Below the pieces are notes generated by a model that saw nothing but the letters and a program-made list of their open reading frames with translations, searched no databases and was not told where the DNA came from. From NCBI GenBank assembly GCA_946549155.1, contig CAMNQN010000119.1, positions 1 to 10,387 on the forward strand: a stretch of 10,387 nt of DNA, written 5' to 3'. Positions 1 through 6,311 of the stretch are shown here, one piece after another (the stretch's first letter is position 1; each line of letters opens with the position of its first letter). The stretch is from an uncultured Lachnospiraceae bacterium (GTDB lineage: Bacteria; Bacillota; Clostridia; Lachnospirales; Lachnospiraceae). The position numbers were made by a program, and so were the translations under genes.

Positions 1-2
1 AT

Positions 3-74
3 GCGCGAGTGGCTCAGAGGTGGAGTATCGCCTTGCCAAGGCGAGGGTCGCGGGTTCGAATCCCGTCTCGCGCT
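3..74 (+). tRNA. tRNA-Gly, anticodon GCC (copy 1)
   Basis: A complete 72-base cloverleaf can be drawn. The acceptor arms GCGCGAG (3-9) and CTCGCGC (67-73) pair perfectly, with discriminator T at 74, as expected for glycine tRNAs. The D stem is 12-15 with 23-26. The anticodon stem TCGCC/GGCGA encloses loop TTGCCAA with anticodon GCC at 35-37. The T arm is GCGGG, loop TTCGAAT, CCCGT. No CCA is encoded, so the end must be added by a nucleotidyltransferase. The gene is identical to the copy at 114-185, including two bases upstream. Confidence 0.96.
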
Positions 75-89
75 TTCCTGAAAAGGAAA
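74..89 (+). other. Small GNRA-capped hairpin in the tRNA spacer
   Basis: TTTCCT (74-79) and AGGAAA (84-89) form a six-pair stem closed by a GAAA tetraloop, starting at the discriminator base of the first tRNA. There is no following T run, so it is more likely a spacer or processing structure of a joint tRNA precursor than a terminator. The role is inferred. Confidence 0.4.
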
Positions 90-98
90 ATGCACAGT

Positions 99-104
99 TA
101 TAAT
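99..104 (+). promoter_or_regulatory. Possible -10 box ahead of the second tRNA-Gly
   Basis: A perfect TATAAT lies 9 bases before the second tRNA. No good -35 hexamer is seen 16-18 bases upstream, and the transcript would start almost at the mature 5' end. It may be a weak independent promoter or simply AT-rich spacer; co-transcription with the first tRNA is equally plausible. Confidence 0.25.
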
Positions 105-113
105 TTTATATAT

Positions 114-185
114 GCGCGAGTGGCTCAGAGGTGGAGTATCGCCTTGCCAAGGCGAGGGTCGCGGGTTCGAATCCCGTCTCGCGCT
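114..185 (+). tRNA. tRNA-Gly, anticodon GCC (copy 2)
   Basis: This is a base-for-base duplicate of the tRNA at 3-74, offset by 111 bases, with all stems intact and anticodon GCC at 146-148. Again no CCA is encoded; the next bases are CTTTT. It is separated from copy 1 by a 39-base AT-rich spacer and followed within a few bases by a hairpin plus T run, so the two copies probably form one transcription unit. Confidence 0.96.
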
Positions 186-191
186 CTTTTG

Positions 192-217
192 AAGAAAGTC
201 GTTCCGGCTTTCTTTTT
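192..217 (+). terminator. Intrinsic terminator of the tRNA-Gly pair
   Basis: Bases 192-201 pair with 205-214 (outer part AAGAAAG with CTTTCTT, inner C-G and G-C pairs and one G-T) around a three-base loop, and the 3' arm runs into TTTTT. The position, 7 bases after the second tRNA, fits a terminator for the tRNA unit. Confidence 0.75.
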
Positions 218-261
218 CGTTGCACCGGAAACTTTGACTGAGGCAGAAGGGAGGTGTCACA

Positions 262-900
262 TTGGGGATAAAAAAATATGTGAAGGATTTTAGCCCGGGA
301 GAGGAAGGCTATGAATATACCGGAAAATGGTATTTCCTGCCCGGGATGGGCGGTGAAATTAAGAAGCAGGCGCTTTTGTCTGCGGCCGGTCTGGCCCTGA
401 TCACGCTGCTGTTCTTTCTGGGCCTGACTAGAAACAATGCGGGTGGCTATATTTTCTGGATACTGCTTCCTTACATGTGCCAGTTTCTTCCCGCCGCCTA
501 CGGCTGGATGGGCGCTTGTACCCTGTGGAGGGCTGTCTTTGCCGGGCGAAAGCCCGGGGCAGAAGAGAGGAGACGGGGGCAGGTAAAGACAGAAACGGAG
601 AAACAAAGGTTCGCGGATGATGTTCCCGGCATCTGGCTGCGTCAAATGGACTATGACAAAAGTATTCGTCGCCTGTGGCGCTGCAGTCTGGGTCTGACAA
701 TTTTGTCCGGATGCTCTGCAGCCGCGGACGTCCTTCTGGTGCTTCCCAAACTGGCGGAGATGGTAAAGGCCGACGAGCTGTTTTTCCTGTCCGTGGTATG
801 CGCAGGCTTCGCGGTCAGCCTGCTTCTGACCCTTCACAGCCGGAGGCTGCTGCGGAAAACGATGGATTTCCACATATTGTCGGAGCATGAAAAAAATTAA
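262..900 (+). CDS. Four-helix integral membrane protein of unknown function
   Basis: The protein has 212 residues and no family that I recognise. Translation most likely begins at TTG 262, because a near-perfect ribosome site (GGAGGTG, 250-256) sits five bases before it; the first in-frame ATG would be residue 28 and has no such site. Hydrophobic segments at about residues 36-56, 62-90, 140-165 and 171-192 suggest two helical hairpins. They are separated by a charged, probably cytoplasmic stretch (about 95-138, rich in Arg, Glu and Lys). A short polar N-terminus and an Arg/Lys-rich tail (about 193-212) would then also be cytoplasmic. There is no signal peptide and no catalytic motif. No clear promoter was found between the tRNA terminator and this gene, and there is no terminator after it. 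The next gene has its own promoter, so a shared function with the importer is not implied. Confidence 0.8.
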   Translation: MGIKKYVKDFSPGEEGYEYTGKWYFLPGMGGEIKKQALLSAAGLALITLLFFLGLTRNNAGGYIFWILLPYMCQFLPAAYGWMGACTLWRAVFAGRKPGAEERRRGQVKTETEKQRFADDVPGIWLRQMDYDKSIRRLWRCSLGLTILSGCSAAADVLLVLPKLAEMVKADELFFLSVVCAGFAVSLLLTLHSRRLLRKTMDFHILSEHEKN

Positions 901-902
901 AA

Positions 903-930
903 TTGCAAACCTGTATAAATATGATATACT
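903..930 (+). promoter_or_regulatory. Probable sigma-A promoter of the ABC importer operon
   Basis: TTGCAA (903-908) and TATACT (925-930) are separated by 16 bases, each close to the housekeeping consensus. Transcription would start near 937, giving a leader of about 140 bases before the binding-protein start. It lies immediately after the stop codon of the preceding membrane-protein gene. Confidence 0.6.
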
Positions 931-940
931 AGGAATAAGT

Positions 941-1007
941 GCGGCCTGAGGAGACGTATTTTATGCCGTCGTTTCCGATCCCGGGATTTCCCACAGCGGC
1001 AGGCCGC
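941..1007 (+). promoter_or_regulatory. Structured leader with alternative stems upstream of the binding-protein gene
   Basis: GCGGCCTG (941-948) is perfectly complementary to CAGGCCGC (1000-1007). The downstream arm can instead form a local hairpin, GCGG (996-999) with CCGC (1004-1007), so the two folds exclude one another. Inside the large loop lie a palindrome ATCCCGGGAT (978-987) and a ribosome-site-like GAGGAG (948-953) nine bases before ATG 963. I do not recognise a named riboswitch or T-box here. It may be only a 5' stabilising stem. Confidence 0.35.
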
Positions 1008-1226
1008 CGAGAAGATGTAGCGCCGCATGATGAGGCACAGTGCCCGTTATGTCCGGAGGCTAAGATAGGAGGAAAATATGAGTATGAAAAAAGTAATGGC
1101 ACTGCTTTTGACAGGAGCCATGGCAATGACTTCCCTGAATATGGCGGTCTTTGCCGAAGAATCCGAAGTATCTTCGGAAGCTGCAGGAGAGGGCAGCGAT
1201 ATCCCGCTGGTCGTGGGTATCAATAA
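963..1226 (+). CDS. Possible upstream ORF overlapping the binding-protein start
   Basis: An 87-codon frame begins at ATG 963, with GAGGAG at 948-953 giving normal spacing. It runs across the binding-protein ribosome site and 149 bases into that gene, in a different frame, and ends at 1224-1226. The peptide begins MPSFPIPGFPT, rich in proline, and includes a C-P-L-C motif. Beyond base 1078 the sequence is simply the shifted frame of the signal-peptide region, so it does not look like an evolved protein. If translated, it would matter mainly as a regulator of downstream initiation. It is included as a candidate only. Confidence 0.2.
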   Translation: MPSFPIPGFPTAAGRREDVAPHDEAQCPLCPEAKIGGKYEYEKSNGTAFDRSHGNDFPEYGGLCRRIRSIFGSCRRGQRYPAGRGYQ

Positions 1227-3360
1227 TTTTTCTGAGAAATTTTGTATGCTTTTTGCTGAGAGCGTACCGGATCAGACCATCGCGGATCTGACGGGCGTTT
1301 ACCTGATGGACAATGACCGTTCCGGAGGGCTGCTCTATAACGGCATTGAGGGCGAGACCAGGGAGTATAATGGCACAGAGTATCATTACCAGGGTCTGTC
1401 CGATGTGACGGTGACCCAGAATGAGGACAACACCGTTTATAATTTCAAATTGAGAGACGATGTGGTTTTCTCCGACGGAGAGCCCATGACGGCAGATGAT
1501 TTGATTTTTACCTATTATGTATATGCGGATAATGATTATGACGGAAACGCTACGCTGTATTCCACGAAGATTCAGGGCCTACAGAATTACAGGCTGAATT
1601 CCACCGCGGCGGATTCTGTTTCCGATGAGGATATTGCGGCTGTACTGGAAGAGATGCCGGAGGATTTTGCGGCTCAGGTTAAGGAAAATCTGATCGTGCC
1701 CCTGCTGGATTCCGAGTATGACTGGGCGGAGAGCGCCTGGGAGGATTACGCAGCGGATTACGGCGTAAACAGCGGCGCGGAATTCTTTGTCCTGCTGTAT
1801 TCCCAGGATGAGGCGTACAGCGCCGAGGGCAAGGACCGGGAGACCATGGTAAGCGAGATCGCTGATATGTACGGTGTGGACTATAAGGGTCTGGCGGCGG
1901 CCTACGGCGATGAGGCTTATTTTGATGAGGATGCTGCCGCTCTGGCTCAGGCTTATCTGGTAGAGCAGAAGACCGAGGCCGGCGAGGGCGAGGAAGTGAT
2001 GAACATTTCCGGTATCAGGAAGCTGGGCGATTACGAGGTGGAGGTGACCACTGACGGATTTAACGCCAGCGATATTTACACGTTGGGCGATATCATTGTG
2101 GAGCCTCTGCACTATTACGGCGATTTGGAGCAGTACGATTATGAGAATAATCAGTTCGGCTTCACCAGAAATGATCTGTCCTCTGTGCGCGACAAGGCTT
2201 CCAAGCCCCTGGGCGCAGGCCCCTACAAGTTTGTAAAATATGAGAACAAGACTGTTTATCTGGAGGCCAACGAGAATTACTTTAAGGGAACCCCCAAGAT
2301 TCAGGGTCTTCAGTTCCGTGAGACCACGGAACCGGATATGATTGCCGGTGTGGAACAGGGTACCATCGATCTGTGCGATCCTTCCGGAAGTAAGGAGAAG
2401 CTGCAGCAAATCAAGGATATCAACGGAAACGACGAACTGAACGGAGATAAGATTTACACCAGCCTGGTGGATAACTTAGGCTATGGCTATATCGGCATCA
2501 ATGCCAATACGGTAAATGTGGGCGGGGAGCCGGCTTCCGACGCTTCCAAAAATCTGAGAAAAGCGCTGGCCACCATCCTGTCCGTATATCGTGACGTGAC
2601 GATTGATTCCTACTACGGAGACGCTGCTGCAGTGATCAATTACCCGATTTCCAACACCTCCTGGGCAGCTCCCCAGAAATCCGATGCGGATTATGAGGTG
2701 GCGTATTCCCGGGATGTGAACGGAGATCCCATTTTCAGCGACGATATGACAGACGATGAAAAATTCGCGGCGGCGCTGGAAGCCTCCCTGGGCTTCTTCG
2801 AGGCGGCAGGCTACACCGTGGAGGACGGCAAGCTTACGGCGGCTCCCGAGGGCGCAAAGCTTTCCTATGAGATCGTGATTGGCGGTGCGGGCACCGGGGA
2901 TCATCCCAGCTTTGCGATTTTGACCGACGCGAAAGCTGCGCTGGAGACCATCGGCTTCTCCCTGGAGATCAACGATATCACCGACCAGAATATTATGTGG
3001 GATGCACTGAATGCCAAGACGGGAGAACTGTGGGCGGCCGCATGGCAGGCCACGATTGATCCGGATATGTATCAGACCTATCACAGCGAGAGCGTAAGCA
3101 GCAACTACTACTGTATCGCGGACGAGACGCTGGATGCTGATATTGTGGACGCGCGTTCCACCTCCGATCAGGAATACCGGAAATCCGTGTACAAACAGTG
3201 TCTGGACATTATTCTTGACTGGGCGGTAGAGATCCCGGTTTACCAGCGGCAGAACTGCATTATCTACAGCTCAGAGCGTGTAAACGTGGATACCTTTACT
3301 CCGGACGTAACCACCTATTATAAATGGTATGCTGAGATTGAAAATTTGGAGATGAACTAA
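1078..3360 (+). CDS. Extracellular peptide-type substrate-binding protein of an ABC importer (SBP family 5), enlarged
   Basis: A 760-residue exported binding protein that should capture a peptide or similar ligand and deliver it to the permeases encoded downstream. AGGAGG (1067-1072) precedes ATG 1078; ATG 1084 is an alternative start. Residues 1-26 form a signal peptide ending VFA before EE, a signal peptidase I type site. There is no lipobox cysteine (the first Cys is residue 56), unusual for a Gram-positive binding protein. The family 5 core is clear: F-K-L-R-D-D-V-V-F-S-D-G-E-P followed by T-A-D-D (about 123-141), L-G-A-G-P-Y (378-383), E-A-N-E-N-Y-F-K-G (396-404), and W-Q-A-T-I-D-P-D (656-663). 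Family members are usually about 500-600 residues; the excess is mostly a helical acidic insertion at about 172-308, with some 35 Asp/Glu against about 6 Lys/Arg by hand count. The ligand cannot be told from sequence; peptide is the family default. Confidence 0.93.
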   Translation: MSMKKVMALLLTGAMAMTSLNMAVFAEESEVSSEAAGEGSDIPLVVGINNFSEKFCMLFAESVPDQTIADLTGVYLMDNDRSGGLLYNGIEGETREYNGTEYHYQGLSDVTVTQNEDNTVYNFKLRDDVVFSDGEPMTADDLIFTYYVYADNDYDGNATLYSTKIQGLQNYRLNSTAADSVSDEDIAAVLEEMPEDFAAQVKENLIVPLLDSEYDWAESAWEDYAADYGVNSGAEFFVLLYSQDEAYSAEGKDRETMVSEIADMYGVDYKGLAAAYGDEAYFDEDAAALAQAYLVEQKTEAGEGEEVMNISGIRKLGDYEVEVTTDGFNASDIYTLGDIIVEPLHYYGDLEQYDYENNQFGFTRNDLSSVRDKASKPLGAGPYKFVKYENKTVYLEANENYFKGTPKIQGLQFRETTEPDMIAGVEQGTIDLCDPSGSKEKLQQIKDINGNDELNGDKIYTSLVDNLGYGYIGINANTVNVGGEPASDASKNLRKALATILSVYRDVTIDSYYGDAAAVINYPISNTSWAAPQKSDADYEVAYSRDVNGDPIFSDDMTDDEKFAAALEASLGFFEAAGYTVEDGKLTAAPEGAKLSYEIVIGGAGTGDHPSFAILTDAKAALETIGFSLEINDITDQNIMWDALNAKTGELWAAAWQATIDPDMYQTYHSESVSSNYYCIADETLDADIVDARSTSDQEYRKSVYKQCLDIILDWAVEIPVYQRQNCIIYSSERVNVDTFTPDVTTYYKWYAEIENLEMN

Positions 3361-3414
3361 AATTTAACAGCAGAATCCTGCCGAAGGGCAAGAAAACCAG
3401 GTTATAAAACAGGT

Positions 3415-3444
3415 ACAAAGGCCCACCATATGGTGGGCCTTTGT
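3415..3444 (+). repeat. Perfect 30-base palindrome after the binding-protein gene
   Basis: ACAAAGGCCCACCAT (3415-3429) is followed directly by its exact reverse complement (3430-3444). As RNA it gives a very stable GC-rich hairpin whose 3' arm ends CCTTTGT. There is only a weak T run, so it could be a leaky terminator or a 3' stabilising structure that keeps binding-protein mRNA more abundant than permease mRNA. It shares its last five bases with the next inverted repeat. Confidence 0.8.
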
Positions 3445-3492
3445 GTACTTCATCCTGCGAAAGAACATCTTTCGCAGGATGAAGTACACAAA
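3440..3492 (+). repeat. Perfect 24-base-pair inverted repeat with five-base loop
   Basis: Bases 3440-3463 pair without mismatch with 3469-3492 around loop AACAT. No T run follows on either strand, so this is not a standard terminator. Its left end overlaps the palindrome at 3415-3444 by five bases, so the two hairpins compete at the junction. Such perfection suggests a repeated extragenic palindrome, a small mobile element or an mRNA-processing site. The rest of the 3361-3562 gap (3361-3414 and 3493-3544) shows no gene and no convincing promoter. Confidence 0.85.
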
Positions 3493-3562
3493 AACATCTG
3501 ATTGCAGAATAGTTTGTGCCATGGCGGGATAACCTTTTATCAATAGGAAAGGAAAGAAACAG

Positions 3563-4549
3563 ATGAAAAAATTTATAGTGCGGCGTCTCCTCTTGGGAGT
3601 GCTGATTTTGTTTTTCGTATCAATGATTATTTATTCTGTGGAACGGAGCCTTCCCACTTCCTACGTGGATGCCAAGGCCCGGACCATGTCCCAGAAGCAG
3701 GGCGCCAAGCCTTACGAGCAGCTGCGGGCTGAGCTGAATGCGTCCTACGGGCTGGACAAGCCGGTGATTGTGGGATATTTTGTGTGGCTGAAGGATGCTG
3801 TGCGGGGTGATTTCGGGGATTCCTGGGTATGGAATCAGCCGGTAACCCAGAAATTTGCCAGTGTTATCTGGTATTCCTTTGCGTTGGGGGCCATGGCATT
3901 TTTGCTGGAAATTATGATTGCCATACCATTGGGGATTTTGTCTGCCACGAAGCAGTACAGCAAAATCGATTACGCGGTGACGGTGTTTGCCCTGATCGGT
4001 ATTTCCCTGCCCTCCTTCTTTTTTGCTACCATGCTGAAATGGGTGTTTTCCATTAATCTGGGCTGGTTTGACCTGTACGGCATTGTGGGGAGGATGCATG
4101 AAACCCTGGGCTCCGCGGGAAAGCTTCTGGATATGGCGAAGCATATGGTGCTTCCGGTGGTTACGCTGACCATTGTAAGCATCGGCTCTCTGATGCGCTA
4201 CACCAGAACGAATATGCTGGAGGTGCTGAATGCGGATTACATCCGTACTGCCAGAGCCAAGGGCCTTTCGGAAAAGCGGGTGGTGTATCATCATGCGTTC
4301 CGGAACACGCTGATTCCGATTATTACGATTCTGGGAAATATGCTTCCGGGACTGTTTTCCGGCGCCATGATTACTGAGACGCTGTTTCAGATACCGGGTA
4401 TCGGGTATACCTCTTACCAGTGCCTGATTCAGGGAGATATTCCCTTTACCATGTTTTATATGACGTTTCTGGCGGTACTGACGCTGCTTGGCAATCTGCT
4501 GGCGGATATCCTGTATGCGGTGGCGGACCCAAGAGTCAGAGTGAATTAG
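3563..4549 (+). CDS. oppB: Peptide-type ABC importer permease, OppB/DppB type
   Basis: A 328-residue inner-membrane channel subunit of normal family length. It starts at ATG 3563 behind a purine-rich site (AGGAAAGGAAAG, 3545-3556). Membrane segments are visible at about residues 9-29, 101-124, 137-162, 196-212, 248-270 and 297-320, the six-helix plan of this family. The region between helices 1 and 2 (about 30-100) carries the usual G-L-D-K-P and G-D-F-G-D-S patterns. The coupling loop that contacts the ATPases is the EAA-type motif at about 225-254, beginning D-Y-I-R-T-A-R-A-K-G. I-P-G-I-G (277-281) and the C-terminal D-P-R-V-R are also typical. It is the first gene after the double hairpin and lies 14 bases before the second permease. 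It pairs with OppC to form the translocation pore. Substrate specificity cannot be read from the sequence. Confidence 0.95.
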   Translation: MKKFIVRRLLLGVLILFFVSMIIYSVERSLPTSYVDAKARTMSQKQGAKPYEQLRAELNASYGLDKPVIVGYFVWLKDAVRGDFGDSWVWNQPVTQKFASVIWYSFALGAMAFLLEIMIAIPLGILSATKQYSKIDYAVTVFALIGISLPSFFFATMLKWVFSINLGWFDLYGIVGRMHETLGSAGKLLDMAKHMVLPVVTLTIVSIGSLMRYTRTNMLEVLNADYIRTARAKGLSEKRVVYHHAFRNTLIPIITILGNMLPGLFSGAMITETLFQIPGIGYTSYQCLIQGDIPFTMFYMTFLAVLTLLGNLLADILYAVADPRVRVN

Positions 4550-4563
4550 AAAGGAGGAAGGAT

Positions 4564-6303
4564 ATGAGTACAAGTGATAAGAAAACAGACGAGCACATAA
4601 GTACCTCCCAGGCGCTGGACGACGAGCAGCGTGTGAAGGTCCTTTCTCCGGGACAGCTTGTGGCTAAGCGCTTCCTGCGCAACAAACTGGCTATCGTGGG
4701 TGTGTTGATTCTGGTAACCATGTTTCTTTTTTCCTTCCTTGGCGGTGTGGTGAGCCCTTACGGAGAGAGTCAGGTATTCCGTAAGACGGAGAGCACATGG
4801 AAGGATTACGCGGGAGCCACCTACAATGAAAAATGGATTTTCCAGGCGAAGGAGGGCCAGGAATTTCCTTCTGCGGCTCAGCAGAAATTCATTCTGGCCA
4901 CGAACCAGGAGAGCGGAAGCTTCGAGGCGGAGGGAATCTCCTATTCTCTTACCAAAGGAGGGGAGGATTTCTGGCTGATTTCCAGCGACACACCTATCGC
5001 CTCTGTGCTGACGCTGAAAGGAAAGTCCACCTATAAGGCCATCGGGGATGTGGAGCTGACGGAGGCGGTTAAGGAGAGCTATGAGAAGGCCGTGGCTGCG
5101 GAGGAAAATTCCTTTGAGGTGGACGGCGTGACCTACTCTGTCACAAAGTCCGGGAGAGAGACCACGATTTCCCGCTCCGGAGAGCTGGCGCTGGCCACGA
5201 AGAAGGTGTTCAGCGAGGCGGTACAGGATACGGCCATGGATTTTGATTTTCAGAAGGCGGCGCTGCAGGCGATAGAGGCCGGTGAGGGCAGCTTTACAGT
5301 GGGAGAAGCGGCCTATGAGGCGAAGGCCCTGGAGGAAAAGGATGCACTGGAGATTACCAGAGACGGAGAGAGCTTTGCCACGGTGTCCAGGCTTTTGGTT
5401 TCCCCCCAGACCCCGGGTTCCTTTTTGTCTTTGAAATTTAAAGAGGCGGTGGAACAGGCCATCGCGGAGAATGCGGCTACCTTTACTGCGGTTAATGAAG
5501 CGGGAGAGGAGGAGACCTATCAGCTTCAGGCTAAGAACACCCAGTACGTGGTGCGTTCCCAGAAGGAGACGGTGGTAAACGATACCTATGCTTCCCCCAG
5601 CGGGACGCACTGGCTGGGAACGGACGGCAACGGGATGGATATGCTGACCCGTCTGATGTACGGCGGGCGGATTTCTCTGATGATTGGCTTTGTGGTTATT
5701 ATTATTGAGTGTGTGATCGGCGTTATTCTGGGCGGTGTCTCCGGTTATTTCGGCGGATGGGTGGATACGGTACTGATGCGTGTGGTGGATGTGGTGATCT
5801 GTATTCCGGCTATGCCCCTGTATATCATTATCGGTTCCGTGATGGATTATTACCAGATTGACCCCAGGCTTCGTATCTATGCGCTGTGTGTGATTCTGGG
5901 GCTGCTGGGCTGGCCCAGTATTGCCCGTATGGTGCGGGGACAGATTTTGTCCCTGCGTGAGCAGGAATTTATGATTGCCACGGAGGCCACCGGCGTGCGG
6001 GTTTCCCGTAGGATTTTCCGTCATCTGGTTCCCAATGTGATCCCGCAGCTCATTGTTATCGCCACGATGGGGCTGGGCGATGTGATCCTGACGGAGGCAA
6101 CCCTGAGCTTTTTGGGTATCGGCGTAAAATTCCCCTATGCTTCCTGGGGAAATATCGTGAATGCGGTCAATGATGTGTATGTGCTGACGAATTACTGGTT
6201 TGTATGGATTCCGGCCGGATTCCTGATTTTGATTACGGTACTTGGATTTAACTTTGTGGGGGACGGCCTGCGGGACGCCTTTGACCCGAAGATGAAACGG
6301 TAG
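4564..6303 (+). CDS. oppC: Peptide-type ABC importer permease, OppC/DppC type, with large repeat-containing extracellular insertion
   Basis: A 579-residue permease, nearly twice the usual length of about 300. Start ATG 4564 is fixed by AGGAGG (4552-4557) just after the oppB stop. A typical cytoplasmic OppC N-terminus (about 28-40) precedes membrane segment 1 (about 41-63). An insertion of about 275 residues (64-340) follows, which by topology lies outside the cell. The normal permease then resumes at W-L-G-T-D-G-N-G-M-D (350-359), with segments at about 370-395, 404-427, 436-452, 490-515 and 545-566. The EAA-type coupling loop is at 468-496 (A-T-E-A-T-G-V). The insertion is acidic and contains four related units, each an amphipathic helix followed by an S/T-F motif with strand-like residues. 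The reading frame is open throughout and no frameshift is seen, so this is not an assembly of broken genes. The insertion's function is unknown; MalF shows that a permease of another subfamily can carry a large periplasmic loop that contacts its binding protein. Confidence 0.93.
   Translation: MSTSDKKTDEHISTSQALDDEQRVKVLSPGQLVAKRFLRNKLAIVGVLILVTMFLFSFLGGVVSPYGESQVFRKTESTWKDYAGATYNEKWIFQAKEGQEFPSAAQQKFILATNQESGSFEAEGISYSLTKGGEDFWLISSDTPIASVLTLKGKSTYKAIGDVELTEAVKESYEKAVAAEENSFEVDGVTYSVTKSGRETTISRSGELALATKKVFSEAVQDTAMDFDFQKAALQAIEAGEGSFTVGEAAYEAKALEEKDALEITRDGESFATVSRLLVSPQTPGSFLSLKFKEAVEQAIAENAATFTAVNEAGEEETYQLQAKNTQYVVRSQKETVVNDTYASPSGTHWLGTDGNGMDMLTRLMYGGRISLMIGFVVIIIECVIGVILGGVSGYFGGWVDTVLMRVVDVVICIPAMPLYIIIGSVMDYYQIDPRLRIYALCVILGLLGWPSIARMVRGQILSLREQEFMIATEATGVRVSRRIFRHLVPNVIPQLIVIATMGLGDVILTEATLSFLGIGVKFPYASWGNIVNAVNDVYVLTNYWFVWIPAGFLILITVLGFNFVGDGLRDAFDPKMKR
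4864..5583 (+). repeat. Four divergent protein repeats in the OppC extracellular insertion
   Basis: The units cover roughly residues 101-164, 165-226, 227-289 and 290-340 of the permease. Each begins with an Ala/Glu-rich helix (for example A-V-K-E-S-Y-E-K-A-V and K-E-A-V-E-Q-A-I-A). A core phenylalanine follows at F120, F184, F244 and F307 (spacing 64, 60 and 63), preceded by Ser or Thr, and then in units 1-3 by a Tyr seven residues later. Units 1 and 2 are most alike: F-E-A-E-G-I-S-Y-S-L-T-K and F-E-V-D-G-V-T-Y-S-V-T-K. The DNA has diverged, so the duplication is old. Confidence 0.65.
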
Positions 6304-6311
6304 GTGAGAGT

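Noticed and set aside
9..293. Frame across both tRNA genes with a repeated peptide
   Set aside because: The repeat simply reflects translating two identical tRNAs.
106..888. Long minus-strand frame opposite the 262-900 gene, running through the second tRNA
   Set aside because: It crosses a tRNA gene, has no ribosome site and gives a low-complexity Gln/Arg/Pro-rich product, whereas the + strand frame has clear membrane segments and a strong ribosome site.
1579..2409. Minus-strand frame inside the binding-protein gene
   Set aside because: No ribosome site or recognisable domain; it lies wholly opposite a well-supported gene.
3502..3533. Separate promoter for the permease genes (TTGCAG and GATAAC)
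   Set aside because: The spacing is about 20 bases and the -10 match is poor; readthrough from the binding-protein promoter is more likely.
3620..4573. Minus-strand frame opposite oppB
   Set aside because: The composition is typical of an antisense shadow, rich in His, Gln and Arg.
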